From contig CM032126.1 in assembly GCA_018894105.1 (NCBI GenBank), forward strand, positions 4,057,001 through 4,121,000: DNA of 64,000 nucleotides, given 5' to 3'. Below, one piece after another: positions 12,020 through 24,893 of the stretch. Position numbers and translations under genes: made by a program. Origin of the DNA: Jacaranda mimosifolia. Taxonomy: Eukaryota; Streptophyta; Magnoliopsida; Lamiales; Bignoniaceae. The notes under the pieces were generated by a model. It was not told the DNA's origin and did not search any database. It saw only the letters and a list, made by a program, of their open reading frames with translations. How positions within the stretch are numbered: the stretch's first letter is position 1; the number at the start of each line of letters is the position of its first letter.

Positions 12020-13201
12020 GATTGGAATTTTTCTTTTTCTTTTTTCTTTTTGGTACTAATTTGTCTACATATCTTCAATTTTCTTCTTCTTTTTCTTTTT
12101 CTTTTTTCTCTCTCTCTTTTTTTTTTTTGTTGGGGTGGGGGGTGGGGTGTGTGGGGTGGAGAGGGATTAGGATGCGTCTCACCTTAGAAATGTTATCAAT
12201 CTCATCTTTTAGAAAGGAATATAACAATACTCACTTGTTTCTATTTTTTCTCGCTTTGTCTTTCTAATTGTAATTTTAAATTTTGAAATCGTTGAATCAT
12301 CTGTGTTCCAATGACATGAGTCTCTCATATAATATGTGAGATTAAGAATTTAAACCTTAATAAATTCTTGATGTACGTGTATACAGATTAAAAAAAACTA
12401 AAACCTAATTCAAAACATAGATAAAACATAGTTTTGGATCTATAAGTTATATACACATGCCATGAATTAAAAGGAACATCGAATAATAAGTAAATATATA
12501 ATCAAATTTTAAAAGTGAAGTTATATGCTAATAAATTCAATGAAAGCCAATTTATTCATCCAATGGGTACATACTACTTGCTTGACTAAACTCTCTTATG
12601 CTATTCTATTCTCTCAATTGCCCTTATAAATGACAAAATTCAAGTAGTAGTAGAAAACAAGTAATTCAATTGTGGAAAACAGGGGAATGAAAATGCAAAT
12701 AAAATATTGCTATTGCCTTGAATGAGGATTACTTTTTGGGCTAAATTCAAGAAGTAGTAGGGTCTTATTCCACTTTTAAGACTACCTTAGTGTCTGCCTT
12801 TATTATCATATATAGAAAATTGAAATATGAATCAGAAAGTAATTCAATATATATATATGTATATACAAATTTTTCAAATTTAAATGCTCCATGATCATCA
12901 TCAAAAATTTGAAACCATATTTAAATTAATCAATCATATCAGTTGGACTGCCACCTCATCATCATAAAATGGCCCAAAAAAGTGTATCATCTGATTGGGC
13001 TGATATCTTCTAATTTCTTTACTCGTTGGGCCAGCTTGGCCACACTTGTTACCAAGCCCAATCATATCTTATTTGTTACTCGTAGGAATGAGTTTATTAT
13101 TTTTCAATAAAATAAATTAAAGAATTTTTTACTATTTTTAAGAAACTTGGTTAAGCTTTTATTAAGCTTCTATACTAATTTATAATTTAAATATTGTATA
13201 A
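12020..13201. other. 3' flank of the ZPR gene and intergenic DNA
   Basis: Begins with a T/TTC-rich probable 3' UTR (12020-12130) and a short G-rich patch. A degenerate plus-strand SINE of the local family lies at about 12298-12400, with 'atgacatgagtctctcatat' and 'tgtgagattaagaattt' in place of the usual box A and box B. The remainder is AT-rich spacer without genes. Confidence 0.5.
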
Positions 13202-13584
13202 ATTGGTAGTGACAAATGAGTGGGTTGGATTGAGTTTGGTTTGGATTTATGTGGGTTGGGTTCAAAATGGATTGAGTTGTGGGTTGGGTTGAGTTTGAAA
13301 TTGTTCCAATAGAAAACAAAATTATTGATTTAATCTACCTATTTCAAAAAAGTAATTTAAAAGATCATAATAGTATTATTATATCTTTTACACTCTATTA
13401 ATATATAATTTTACAACACAATAAGATGATTTATTAAATTAATTAATTAATTTTTTTGAGTGGATCCATTTTGAACCCAAATTTGATACAATCCATCTAA
13501 AATTCAACCCGCTCAAACCTATTTTTAAAATATTGAGCCTAACCCAACCCAAAACCATATCAATATGGTTGGGTTAAGCCCATG
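13202..13584. mobile_element. Older fold-back element, left part (right part 26284-26310)
   Basis: 'ggttgggttcaaaatgga' (about 13253-13270) is complementary to 'tccattttgaaccca' (about 13465-13480), so the segment folds back on itself. The left edge 'ggtagtgacaaatgag' loosely matches the complement of 'aaattgacaaccat' on the far side of the LTR retrotransposon (about 26296-26310). The retrotransposon therefore appears to have inserted near the right end of this element. No coding capacity. Confidence 0.45.
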
Positions 13585-14002
13585 TGATAAGGAAGAATTA
13601 TTGAAAGACAAAAATGTCCTCATACTTACTCAAAATTCCAAAATAGCCTCAGGATCAGCGTCTTTTTAAATGGATCAACCCGATCGCCCGACCCGGGTCC
13701 ATGACTCGAAAAGATCTTGACCATCCAAGGCAACCACTTGTATACTCAGGGAAACGGACACATGGATTCAACAATACCTTGCCCACTGAACCGTTAACTA
13801 TAAATATCCCCTCATTTATTACAATGGGGGACTTTTGGATGAGATCAGACACCCACCCATATATCATATCTTCATACCTAACGACCTACGTACCTCTACC
13901 CGGACAAACCCTTCAACCTAGAAAATGGTCACCCGAGCTCCCATCTTTGGTCAACCTCTTAACCATTGACAAATATACTGATTGTCATTTTTTGCGACAT
14001 CA
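13585..14002 (+). repeat. 5' LTR of the Tat-like retrotransposon
   Basis: Starts 'tgataaggaag' and ends 'gacatca'; the same length (418) as the 3' copy. A TATA-like 'ctataaatatcccc' near 13799-13812 is conserved in both copies and may be the promoter for genomic RNA. Confidence 0.93.
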
Positions 14003-14004
14003 GT

Positions 14005-14022
14005 AGGCGCCGTATGTGGAAA
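14005..14022 (+). other. Primer-binding site of the retrotransposon
   Basis: Two bases after the LTR lies 'aggcgccgtatgtggaaa', close to the 'TGGCGCCG' primer-binding sites of many plant Ty3/gypsy elements. The first base is changed. The priming tRNA was not determined. Confidence 0.6.
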
Positions 14023-14549
14023 ATTGGATTGAGTGTTTTGTATCCTGGGTGTGGAAAGGTACATGGCAACAACACCTAGTGAGAACATAGAGACACCAGA
14101 AATCCAGACAAGCTCACCTTCACTGTAGCAGACACATCCGATAGGCCCGCCTGAGCCGGTAATAGGGATTACTCGATCGGAGTTACAGGTTTTGATCAAA
14201 ACAGTAACAAATCGAATCGTGGAAGGGAGGTTGGCAGGAGCAGCAACGGCTTCGCGACCATCATTCCTGAAGTAGTTATTCCGGGAGGAACCTTTGGACC
14301 AAGATAGAAGAACGGAGGTAGTGGGAAGTGAAGGAAATTCGGAAGGGATTGGATAAAAAAGCTACAAGCACGCAAGTGATCAAAGGTGGAAGGACCGTAG
14401 GGAAACATGCAAAAGGCAAAGCTTCCATGGAGATACAAGAGATCAGTGACCAAATGGAGCAATTGAGCAGAAAGCTAGATGAGATGAAGAAAAAAGAGCA
14501 GTAGGGATCCACTCTGCAAAAGATAGGCTTTCCCTTCAGTACGAAAATC

Positions 14550-15434
14550 TTGATGGAAACAGCACCAGTGGGATTTAAGATACCCGAGATTTCTAGATAT
14601 GAAGGAAATTCCAACCCTCAGGAACACTTGACAGTGTTCGAGCACGTGATGCAGCTATACGGGTTATCGGATGCCATTAACTGTAGGGTGTTTATTACCA
14701 CCTTATATGGTAAAGCACATGAATGGTTCACCTCTTTGGTACCGGGAACCATAGTGATGTATGACTAGCTATGCAGGAAGTTCTTATACCATTTCGCCAG
14801 CAAGAAAAAATCTAAAAGGCCTGCAACATATCTATTCATCATCAGACAAAAAGAAGATGAGCCCTTGCGTGCATTCATAATCCGCTTCAACAACAAGGAC
14901 TTGGAGGTTCTCGACCTCAAGGTGGATATGATGGTCAGCATCTTGATTCATGGTCTTAAGAAAGGACCACTAGCGTCAGCATTGGCCTGAGAGCCACCTC
15001 CCAATGTGGAGACCTTGATGGAGGTGGCCGAGAGATATGTGAATGAGGAGGAGATGAATAAGATAAAGGATGAAGAATGGTGGAAGGTCGTTGCAGGAAC
15101 AAGGTCGTAGAAGAAGGAGGAGACGGGTAAACCTTGGTCTGAAAAAGATTGTCAGAGGTCCCCACCCCGACCAAGGTTCGACCATTACACACCCTTGAGA
15201 ACCACTAGAACTAAAGCCATGTTTGCTATCGCCTCATCAGACATCATAAGGTGGCCAGCCAAGCAACGGGATACACCCAATAAGAGGAACTTAAAATAGT
15301 ATTGTGCTTTCCATCGGGATAAAAGGCATGATATCGAGAATTGCCGTCACTTAAGGGACGAGATAGAAAGATTGGTAAGGCAGGGTTACCTAAAGGAATT
15401 CGTGCAGCACTCACACAGGGATTCTCGAGAATAG
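14550..15434 (+). pseudogene. gag of the retrotransposon (broken)
   Basis: The frame opens with a conserved plant gag region (RYEGNSNPQEHLTVFEHVMQ, then GKAHEWFTSL). It continues past stop codons at about 14766 (TAG), 14988 (TGA), 15108 (TAG), 15297 (TAG) and 15433 (TAG) to a zinc-knuckle-like YCAFHRDKRHDIENC and an Arg/Ser-rich tail. Gag would form the virus-like particle in the cytoplasm. Five in-frame stops show that it is dead. The true start may lie upstream of 14550. Confidence 0.8.
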
Positions 15435-15509
15435 CAACAGGATAGAGATCGACCCCGCAGTAGATCACGCAGTCCTTACAGGAGGTACAAGTACGGGAAA
15501 TATCAAAAT

Positions 15510-15833
15510 ATGGATAAAGCTCATGACCCAGGCCATGATGATAACCTCCCAAGGGAAGGAGTGATAAACATGATAGCAGGAGGACCTATCGGAGGGGATA
15601 CTCGCAATGCTAGAAATAGGTATGCTCGTGTAGATCGGAGAAATCCCCAGGTGTGCGTGGTCGAAAAGAACACAAAGCCCATAACTTTTGATCATAGTGA
15701 TTTGGAGGGGGTTGTATTACCGCACGACGATCTCATAGTAATAACTGTAGACATTGCAAATTTCTCTGTGCAGAAAGTATTGGTGGATAATGGTAGTTCT
15801 GCGGATATTATATTCATGAGCACTTTGAAGTAA
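15510..15833 (+). pseudogene. Aspartic protease region of the retrotransposon
   Basis: A 107-codon open frame contains VLVDNGSSADIIF, the plant Ty3/gypsy version of the aspartic-protease active site (D-N-G-S in place of D-T/S-G). It ends at a TAA after LK. Coding similarity resumes in another frame just downstream (TPLVGFGG, then a shift), so the gag-pol frame is broken here. Confidence 0.75.
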
Positions 15834-16281
15834 ATGGATTTAGACGTCATGACTATCAGACCAATTAGCACCCCGCTCGTGGGTTTTGGAGGATCCGAGG
15901 TCGTGCCGCTCGGAACTGTCGACCTCCCTACCTCCTTGGGGGTAGAGCTGAGGAAAAGAACAATTATGTTGAGTACCTTGTGGTGGATCATCCTTTCGCT
16001 TACAATGTGGTGTTAGGGCGACCAAGCCTCAACCAGTTTCGAGCTGTCGTATCAACATATCACCTGAAGATGAGGTTTCCGACCAGGGCAGGAATTGGGG
16101 AGGTATGATGCGATCGAGAGCAGCACGAGTGTGTTACAATATCTTATTAACAAAACCCAGGCGAGAGCGAACGACGAAAACAGCATAAGAATTGAAGTGG
16201 GTCAGTAGTTGGAACTACCTATAAGTGTTGAGTAAGAAGACAGTAAGAAAAAGGAGGATAGAGCCGTTCAACCACAGATAG

Positions 16282-17535
16282 GTGGAGCTCCGACCAAGAG
16301 ACCCGAGCAAAACCACGCGGATAGGTACACAAATGAATTTCCAGTTTGAAATTTTAATGATAGAATTTCTCAGAGAAAATGTAGACATTTTCGCATGGGG
16401 GCCAGCGGACGTTAAGGGCATAGACCCAGAGGTCATTGTCCATAACCTCAATGTGGATCCCGATGCCCGACCTGTCCAACAAAAAAAGCGTAGTTTTAGG
16501 GCAGAAAGAAACAGGGTAATAGAGAAAGAGGTCAGGAAGTTATTAGAGGCATGCTTCATCATAGAGGTGTAATTCACCAAGTGGTTATCTAATGTTGTGG
16601 TGGTCCCCAAGACACGTGAGAGGTGGAGGATGTGTACGGATTACACGGATCTGAACAAGGCATGTCCCAAAGATTCCTACCCTTTACCCAGGATAGACGC
16701 ATTAGTAGACTCCACGGCAGGGTGTGCTATGTTGAGCATGATGGATGCGTACCAAGGCTACCACAAAATACGTATGGCTCCTGAGGACGTGGATAAAACG
16801 GCCTTTGTGGTTGAAAATGGAGTGTACTGCTATCGAGTTATGCCGTTTAGTTTGAAAAATGCAGGGACGACGTACCAACGATTAGTGAATAAAATGTTTA
16901 GAGATTAGATAGGTCACACTATGGAGGTCTATGTGGTCGACGTGTTGGTCAAAAGTGCGCAAGAGGAAGAACACATAGAACATCTGAAAGAGGCTTTCGG
17001 TATCATGTGCCGGTATAGTCTAAAGCTGAACCCTGCAAAATGCACTTTTGGAGTTAGAGGTGGGAAGTTCCTGGGATACATGGTCACTGAGAGGGGAATA
17101 GAAGCCAACCCTGAAAAGATAGAAGCTATCTTGAATATGCCATCACCCAAAAGTGCTAGGGAGGTACAACAGCTGACAGGTTAGATAGTGGTACTGGGAA
17201 GGTTCATAGCGCGTTTGGTAGAATGAGGTTTACCATTCTTCAAAACTTTGAGGAATCTCAGGGAGTTTACATGGACAGAGGAATGTGAGAGGGCGTTTCA
17301 AGATCTGAAAAAGTATCTTAGCTCGGTGTTATCGAAAGCTATGGGGAAACAACATAAATCGGTGTACTACATCAGTAGAGTGTTGCAGGGGGCAGAGAAA
17401 AGGTACACTGAGATCGAGAGGTTTGCATTAACGTTGGTCACAACTGCTAGGAAGTTAAGACCTTACTTCCAGGCCCATCACATAGTAGACAAACCAACCC
17501 CTAAGAGAGATACTACACAAGCCAGACCTGTCTGA
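16282..17535 (+). pseudogene. Reverse transcriptase and RNase H (broken)
   Basis: RT blocks are clear: WRMCTDYTDLNKACPKDSYP, LSMMDAYQGYHKI, then VYVVDVLVKS. The last should be a Y-V-D-D catalytic box, so one catalytic Asp has become Val. Stops interrupt the frame at about 16569 (TAA), 16906 (TAG), 17182 (TAG) and 17224 (TGA). From 17340 the gypsy-type RNase H end (YYISRVLQGAEKRYTEIE) follows, but with a deletion, because much of the domain between FQDLKKYL and YYISR is missing. The segment cannot be active. Confidence 0.88.
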
Positions 17536-17554
17536 GAGGTTAGTTAAATGGATT

Positions 17555-18111
17555 GTGGAGTTAAGCGAGTTTTCGATAGAATTTCAGAATAGAACAGCTA
17601 TGAAGGCGCAGGTATTGGCTGATTTCTTGACAGAGATGGGGGAAGAGAAGGTCGAGCAACCTCTCGAAGTGAACATTTTGGAGACAGGTCAGTGGATGGT
17701 GCACGTTGACAGGTCGTCGATGTCTCGACGAGGAGGTTCAGGAATGTGGTTCCGGAGCCCTTTGGGTGATGAGCTAGATTTTGCCTTGAAATTGCAGTTC
17801 CAGGTAACAAATAATGAAACAGAATATAAGGCTGTTATAACTGCACTAAGAATGGCGAAAGAGATGCAGATTAGTTTGATGGCACATACGAGGCAAAAGA
17901 AGAAACCATGAAAAAGTATCTAGAGAAGGTAAGAGGTCTGGCAGAGCAGATAGAAAGAGTGCAAATAGTACATATACCGAGGGCAAAAAATGAAAGAGCT
18001 GATTCTTTGTCCAAGTTTGCTAATATGATCAGTGGGTTGAGAACCAAGAAGGTAACGATAATTACAACAGAAGAGCGACCTCTGGAAAAAAAGTTATGGT
18101 CGCAGAGATAA
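17555..18111 (+). pseudogene. Second, archaeal-type RNase H and linker
   Basis: The frame WIVELSEFSIEF-type linker is followed by VHVDRSSMSRRGGSG and NNETEYKAVITALRMAKEM, which match the second RNase H of the Tat lineage (D..SS....G, then NNEAEYEAL). After a frame break near 17900 the sequence continues to VHIPRAKNERADSLSKFAN, the usual end of that domain. The doubled RNase H is the main reason for the Tat-like assignment. Confidence 0.8.
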
Positions 18112-18151
18112 ACAAGTCGGAGCGCTATAACTGGAAGAATGAGATCATGTC

Positions 18152-19356
18152 TTATTTAAAGGACGGAACCCTGCCAAAGGAGTTGGTAGCAACAAGAAGA
18201 ATCCAAAGACAAGCATCGAGGTTCACGATATGAAAGGATGAATTGTATAAGAAATCATATGGTAGGCCGCTTTTGAGGTGTCTTGATGCAAACCAAACGG
18301 AGTATGTCTTAAGAGAGATACATGAAGGAAGTTGTGGCAACCATTCGGGAGGTCGAGCATTAGCCTAAAAGGTCACGAGACAGGGATATTTTTGGCCAAC
18401 ACTGGTTAGAGATGCTATTGAATTCATCAGAAGGTGCAGAGAATGTCAAAGGTACGCCAATTTGATTCACAAACCTGGCACGAAAATGAAGCCAATAATG
18501 GTCACCTATTCGTTCGACATGTAGGGGATAGACATAGTTGGGTCATTTCATCCTGCTAGAGGTCAGAAAAGATTTGTTATTGTTGCGGTGGAATATTTTA
18601 GCAAGTAGGTCGAGGCAGAAGCGGTGGTCAAGATATCGGAAACAAAGGTCATAAATTTCTTGTGGAGGAATATTGTGTGCCGTTTTAGGATACCCAGGAT
18701 CCTCATTTCAGATAATGGTGCGCAGTTTTTGGGTAAAAAGATCTTGGATTGGTGTAAGGAAATGAAAATACATTAGAACTTCACGTTTGTAGGGCATCCT
18801 CAGGCCAATGGTCAAACGGAGAAGACAAACAAAACCCTCTTGGACAACTTAAAAAAGAGGTTAGATGGTACAAAAGGTGCATGTGTAGACGAGCGCCAAG
18901 GGTGTTGTGGGTGTATAGAACCACCCAAGGGTTCCGACAGGTGAAACACCGTTCAGTATGGTTTATGGGTCGGAAGCAGTTATCCTTGCAGAGATTGGGA
19001 TGGAAACCCTTAGAGTTCAAGAATTCGACCATGAGGGCAACGCCGAGGATAGAGTTTTCGACCTGGATGTCATTCAAAAAGCTAGAGACGTGGCGTCAAG
19101 GAGGATGATGTTGCAGAAAAGACAGATGGCAAGAGCTTATAACAAGAATGTAAAGGTGAGGAGTATGGAGGTAGGAGACTTGGTCTTGAAGAAAGTTGAG
19201 GTATCCCAACATGTAGGCAAGCTAGACCCAAATTAGGAAGGACCTTTCAAGGTCGTGAAGATAATGAAGAACGGAGCATACATGTTGCAATCTCTTGATG
19301 GGAAAGAGCTTCCACGGCTATGTGGAATATAGAATCTGAAAAAGTTTTATTTTTAA
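18152..19356 (+). pseudogene. Integrase of the retrotransposon (broken)
   Basis: An HHCC-type zinc region is recognisable (EIHEGSCGNHSGG, then CRECQRYANL). The catalytic core follows: GIDIVGSFHPARGQKRF (first Asp), ILISDNGAQF (second Asp), HPQANGQTEKTNKTLL (Glu). After a frameshift near 18880 the C-terminal part (YGSEAVILAEIGMETLRV) runs to NLKKFYF and a TAA at 19354-19356. In-frame TAG codons occur at about 18366, 18522, 18606 and 18774. Several replace Trp or Gln codons expected from the family. Confidence 0.88.
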
Positions 19357-19490
19357 ATATGTTATTCTACTTTGTGTTTCAGAAATCACTATGTGACTTG
19401 TATGTCCTAAATTTGTAAGGCTGGCATGAATATATATGTCACTGCTTTTTTCTTCCAACTGTTGTGACAGGTCGCGAGATACCCCAAGAA

Positions 19491-19780
19491 GACCTGAAAA
19501 AGGTCGAGAGGTCCAGTGCCACCTTAAAGATAGAAAATCAAAAAGTGAGACCTGAAAAAGGTCGAGAGGTCTAGTGCCACCTCAAAGATAGAAAATAAAA
19601 AAGTGAGACTTGAAAAAGGTCGAGAGGTCCAAAGTCACCTCAAAGACAGAAAATCAAAATGCGAGACCTGGAAAAGGTCGAGAGGTCCATAGTCACCTCA
19701 AAGACAGAAAATCAAAATGCAAGACCTGAAAAAGGTCGAGAGGTCCATAGTTACCTCAAAGACAGAAAATCAAAATACGG
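19491..19780 (+). repeat. Five tandem copies of a 58-bp repeat
   Basis: 'gacctgaaaaaggtcgagag' starts units at 19491, 19549, 19607, 19665 and 19723, an exact 58-base period, with a few substitutions between copies. It lies just after the integrase stop. Short tandem arrays in this untranslated region are known in Tat/Ogre elements and can seed satellite DNA. Confidence 0.9.
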
Positions 19781-22004
19781 GGATCTAACAACCCCAACCT
19801 GGAAAAGGGCAAAGGGTTTGTAGATCATCCCATGAACTAACAACTGGACCACAAGCAGAGGTCTTGACTCGTAATATGAAAGCTAACGACGCTACCATGC
19901 GATGTGGAACTTAATGCACGATATCTATTTGTACTTGCGAAAACAAACAGTGCAGTGTAAGAAGAAGAAAGTGAAAATGGTTGCGAGTATAAGAAAAGCA
20001 TTTAAACTAAAATAAGATATTTTCATTTAATGTTTCATCCTAACGTTTGACTAAAATGAGACTTATTTACAGGACTGGCCCATCTTAAGAAAGGTCACGA
20101 CATGTACAAAAGGACAAAAAGATGAAACAAATCGACCGTCTACACAAATATCCTATCAAAAATTAGGTCGATGTGCGGAACATTAAATGAAAAAGACAAA
20201 ACAGGCTTGAGATCGCCTTAATGTTGCAAGGGTCATGCCAACAGGTCCAGCCTCCGATGTCGCAGGAGCTTCACCCCTAGGATTTGCCAACTCTTGAAAT
20301 ATGTACCCAACAAATCGATGTTGGGGTAGTCCTTAAGGTCCTTAGTTTTGCTGGGGTCGAGGACGTTAACGTCGAAGTCATCTTTTAACTCGCTTAATTT
20401 TTTGAGCTGGGAATGACATTTATAGAAGTTGTCAAGCCCTTCAGAACTTACTTTCTGAGCCACCACCAAGGTGAAGACTTGGGATTGCATGAAGTCCCTC
20501 ACCCCGGTGTGTCGGGCATCGTGGAGTTGCTTTTTGAAGGAAGTCGAGGTCGGATACTACTTTAGTCCTTTCTTTCTACCCACCTCGAACTCTGTTTTCT
20601 TCACGACCTCCAATTGAGAGGACAATTCTTTGAGGTCGTTTTGGGACGACGATAGCTCGATTTTCATCCATTCGACCTCTTTCTTCAGAAGCTCTACTTG
20701 TCGATTCCTCTCGACATTGACGGAATCGCGAGCTACCATTTCTTTCTTCAGATTCTCTATCTCTTCATGTTGATCATTAAGTTGTGCATCGGAGACTACC
20801 CAATGATCATGGAATTGAAGAGCTACTTGGCGAGCGAAAGCAGCGGCCTATGAAAAACCAAAACAAAAAAAGGGGGTTACAACTTTCAAGAGAGTGATCT
20901 ATACAGGGCAAAACTAAAACAAGTAAATAAGATGTCGAACTAGGAAAAACTCACCTGCATAAAGTTGTGGGCAAAATACTCCTCGGCCGGGCAAAAATGT
21001 GTGGACATTAATAAGGCTTGATCTTGGTCACGCAGCATGTTGTTGTAGAGGTCGTAGGATTCACCTTTGACCTCTCTGCCCAGAATGGAAGTAATGTTGG
21101 CAGAAGGTCGAGGCATGGAGGCATTTTGGTGAGCAGCGAGGTGTAAAACCTCCAATCTATGAGCCAACCGACGTGCCCCTTTAGGGCCTCGTTTCCAACT
21201 GGGGAAATAGTTGGAGGGGGTAGAATGGTCGTCGATGTGGGAGCGTACGAACTGGCAGATACTCCGGTGCCACGTCGATGTTTGATGCGTATGGTCGGGC
21301 CGTCAGATTATATGGAACGACTATCTGAGGATGGCTTGGCCCCTACCTTTTTCTTTCCTTTATCCGCCGGGAGACTTTCAACATGCTCGCCAGTCGGTAA
21401 GTCCATGACGGCCAACTCCTCGGAGGTCAGAGGTACGGTCTAGAGTGGAGATGGATCCAAAGGGACCAAACCAGCAGCATGCTGGGGGGTCGCACCTATT
21501 GAGGCCAAGATCGTGTCGTCGGAGGGGTCGACAGGTTCAGAATCCTCATCGGGGGCTGCAGCAGAAGCTTCCTCGTCCCTCTTGCACTTTTTGGCTGCTG
21601 CGATCTCGGCCTTCTTCTGTTTCATCAGATTGGCAGTCATCCCCTTGAGGGCCATCATTTTTGCAAAAGGAAAGCAAGTAAGAACAAGGTTAGGAGGTGA
21701 ACATAATAAGAGGAAAAGCGGTCATAGTTACCAAGTGTCTTCCTAGGTCGAAGCCTACCAGGAGAGAGATTGACGAGTTTGAGGGTCTCTTCGCTGAACA
21801 AGGTCGGGAAGTTGAACCATTGAGCAGTTAAGAGTTCATCGATGAAACCTTCATCCCAAGAAGGCTCATCATTGGAAGAAAAGGTCAGTTTATCATCTCG
21901 CCACTCGCGTGAGACACTCCAGGGGGCTGTGTGGGGGAGCTTCGATGTAAACCCACTTATTACGCCAAGAGCTGATAGAGCTCGGGAGATTAGTCAGAAA
22001 CTTA

Positions 22005-24893
22005 CACTACTAAAAAAATGGCTTTTTGCAACGGATTTTGCAACAGATTTTTTTGCGACAGAGTTTGAGACGGAAATTTCCGTCGCAAATCTGTGACGGA
22101 AATTTCCGACGCAAATTTGCAACGGAATTTGCGATGGATTTTTTCCATTGCAAATTTGGTGTTTTGCGACGGATTTTTCCGTCGCAAATAGTAATCATAA
22201 TTAAAAAAATAAATTTTGCGAAAATTTTTGTCGCAAAAATTTTAAAAAGTTTTTTTTTTTTAAAAAAAAAAAATGCACGTCCTATCAAGTTAAAACATAT
22301 AATTACCCAATATCAATAATTCTTTGCATTGCATACTAATTATTCCATACACTAATATTTAAATATTATTTTACATAAAATCACAATAATTTTATAACAC
22401 AATAAAAATCAAGCCCAATAATATAAAATTGTTCAATATATAAATCAAGCCCTAACTAAAATATAAAATTTACAAAATAATGCCAAAAAAATTATCTTAC
22501 AAGTTTTATACTAAATTTCAATGCCTTGAGATATCCAAGCCTGCAATATTAAAATAAAAACAAAATTACAATAATAAAAAATAGAAACATAAACTAAACT
22601 AATAGACAATTCAACATAATAAACCAATATATAAATTCAATACACAACCAAATCATAATTGAGCACAAAATTCATAAAATATAAATTAAATCATAATCAA
22701 ACATATAATTCACAAAATATAAATCTAACAAAATCTAACAAATAATTCAATGTAAATGTATAATATAACACATGTAAATCTAACGAGTATTCAATATAAC
22801 CAAACATACATCTCATTATAAACCAACATATAATTTAATATAAGTCTAACATATAACTCAAATCCTAATCGCACATATAATTAACAAAACTAACAAAATC
22901 TAACACATAATTCAATATAAATGTATAATCTAAACACATATAAATCTAATACATAATTCAATATAATCAAACACACATCCAACATAAACCAACATATAAT
23001 TTAATATTAGTCCAACATATAACTCAAATCCTAATCAAACATATAATTCACAAAATATAAATCTAACAAAATCTAACACATAATTCAAAGTAAATGCATA
23101 ATCTTAACACATATAAATCTAATATATAATTCAATATAATCAAACATGCATCTCATCATAAACCAACATATAATTTAATATAAGTCCAACATATAACTCA
23201 AATCCTAATCAAACATATAATTCCCAAAATATAAATCTAACAAAATCTAACACATAATTCAAAGAAAATGCATAATCTTAACACATATAAATCTAATACA
23301 TAATTCAATATAATCAAACATGCATCTCATCATAAACCAACATATAACTCAAATCCTAATCAAACATATAATTCACAACCCTAAGTATGACATGATTTAA
23401 CTTAGGAAACTTATATTGTTGTTTTTGGATATGTAAATTTGGATTTTTATTTTCACAAAAATTATGAAAAGAAATAGTGATTTTGTCTTTAGCAATATTT
23501 GTATTCATTGGCATGTTCTCAAATCGCATTCATGGGCTTCTAAAAAAATGTCTCTAAGAGGACAAGCATATATTTACCTTCCATCAAATTCAAATTGCCC
23601 AAAAAAGAAGACTCAACATAATGAGTAGCATCATTTCAATTGAAAACAATTAATAATATTTGTAAACACATAATGGCATATACACACTTCCCCTTATGCC
23701 CATCATCATCATGTAAGCAATTAAAAATCAATCAGCAACCAACGAGAAGGCTCCACCCCTTCTCCCAACATCTCATCCTCCTTCGTAATTCCACAAATTC
23801 TAAACATTTCTAATGCATTGTACTAAAAAAATATATAAAATCAAAATAATATGTGCAAATTTACCTCTAAATGCTCCACACAACTCAACACTTACAGAAG
23901 GTATCCACCAGAATCGAAATAGCCTACAACATTAGGCACATGTTACAAGTGCACATATTTAATCATAAATCATAATTCCATAAACTAAATTAAAATTTGA
24001 AAATATAATATAATTCAAAATATAGTACCATAAAATTTAACTCAACCCAAAATTCTAATAAATTTTTTAATTCAAATAAAAACATAACTCTAACAAATAT
24101 GATAACATTTAATACGAATATAAAATTTACCTCAAATTTTAATTAATATATAAATTATTATTTATGTTAAATCAAATTATATTACTAATAAATAAATCAT
24201 TTTTAGTTTAACTAACACATAAATCAAATTTTAACTAACTTGAATAATTAACTAAAACATAATCAAATATTTTAACTAAAACATAATCAAACATAATCAC
24301 ATTTTAACTAAAATATAATCAAACATAATTAAATTTTAATATAATTGTGAGAATTACCATAATTAATGGAGATAGAGAAAAATATAAATTCTCCAAACCT
24401 GAAACATTAAACAAACAACAACATTAGCATTTTTAAAAATTAAAACTAATTTTTCAAAAAATAAATAAATAAAAAATAATATTCCAGATTTGGCCAGCAG
24501 CCAGAAGTTGGTGCGGCCAGCAAGCTGCTGGTGCACGCTACAACAGCTGGCCGGCGTTAGTGCCTGCCGACTGACTGCTTTAATATTTAAAAAAAAAAAA
24601 AAAGAAAAGAAGAAGAAGGGGAAGGGGAAGAAAAGATTTTGATTTTGAAAAATTTGTGTGGGTGGGGAAATAGGGAATGAGGGTTTTAATTCCCCCCATT
24701 CAATGATTTTTTATTTATTTTTTATTTTTCCACTTTTGCGACTGAATTTTCCTTCGTAAACGATTTTTTATTTTTTTCCACTTTTGCGACGGATTCAAAT
24801 CCGTCGCAAAAATTAACATTTGCAACGGAAAATTTTGTGAAGGATTTTTTCTGTCGCAAATTTTCGTCGCAAAACAGTATTTTTTTAGTAGTG
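22005..24893. mobile_element. Non-autonomous CACTA (En/Spm) transposon
   Basis: Perfect 14-bp terminal inverted repeats CACTACTAAAAAAA (22005-22018 and the complement at 24880-24893) are flanked by a 3-bp TTA target duplication (22002-22004 and 24894-24896). Subterminal regions hold many copies of 'gcgacgga' and 'tccgtcgcaaa' in both orientations, which in CACTA elements bind the transposase. The interior is AT-rich with a tandem array (about 22640-23395) and no transposase frame, so it needs an autonomous partner. It sits inside the antisense ORF of the LTR element and is younger than it. Confidence 0.92.
22640..23395. repeat. About 173-bp tandem repeat inside the CACTA element
   Basis: 'cat(c)tcatcataaaccaac' blocks recur at about 22809, 22976, 23149 and 23323 (spacings 167, 173 and 174), with surrounding 'atataactcaaatcctaatc' and 'aatctaacacataattcaa' words in each unit. 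About four units are diverged by small changes. No coding capacity. Confidence 0.8.

Noticed and set aside
22002..22319. Frames on both strands with repeated FRRKFPSQ-type peptides
   Set aside because: They are translations of the subterminal 'gcgacgga' repeats of the CACTA element, not genes.
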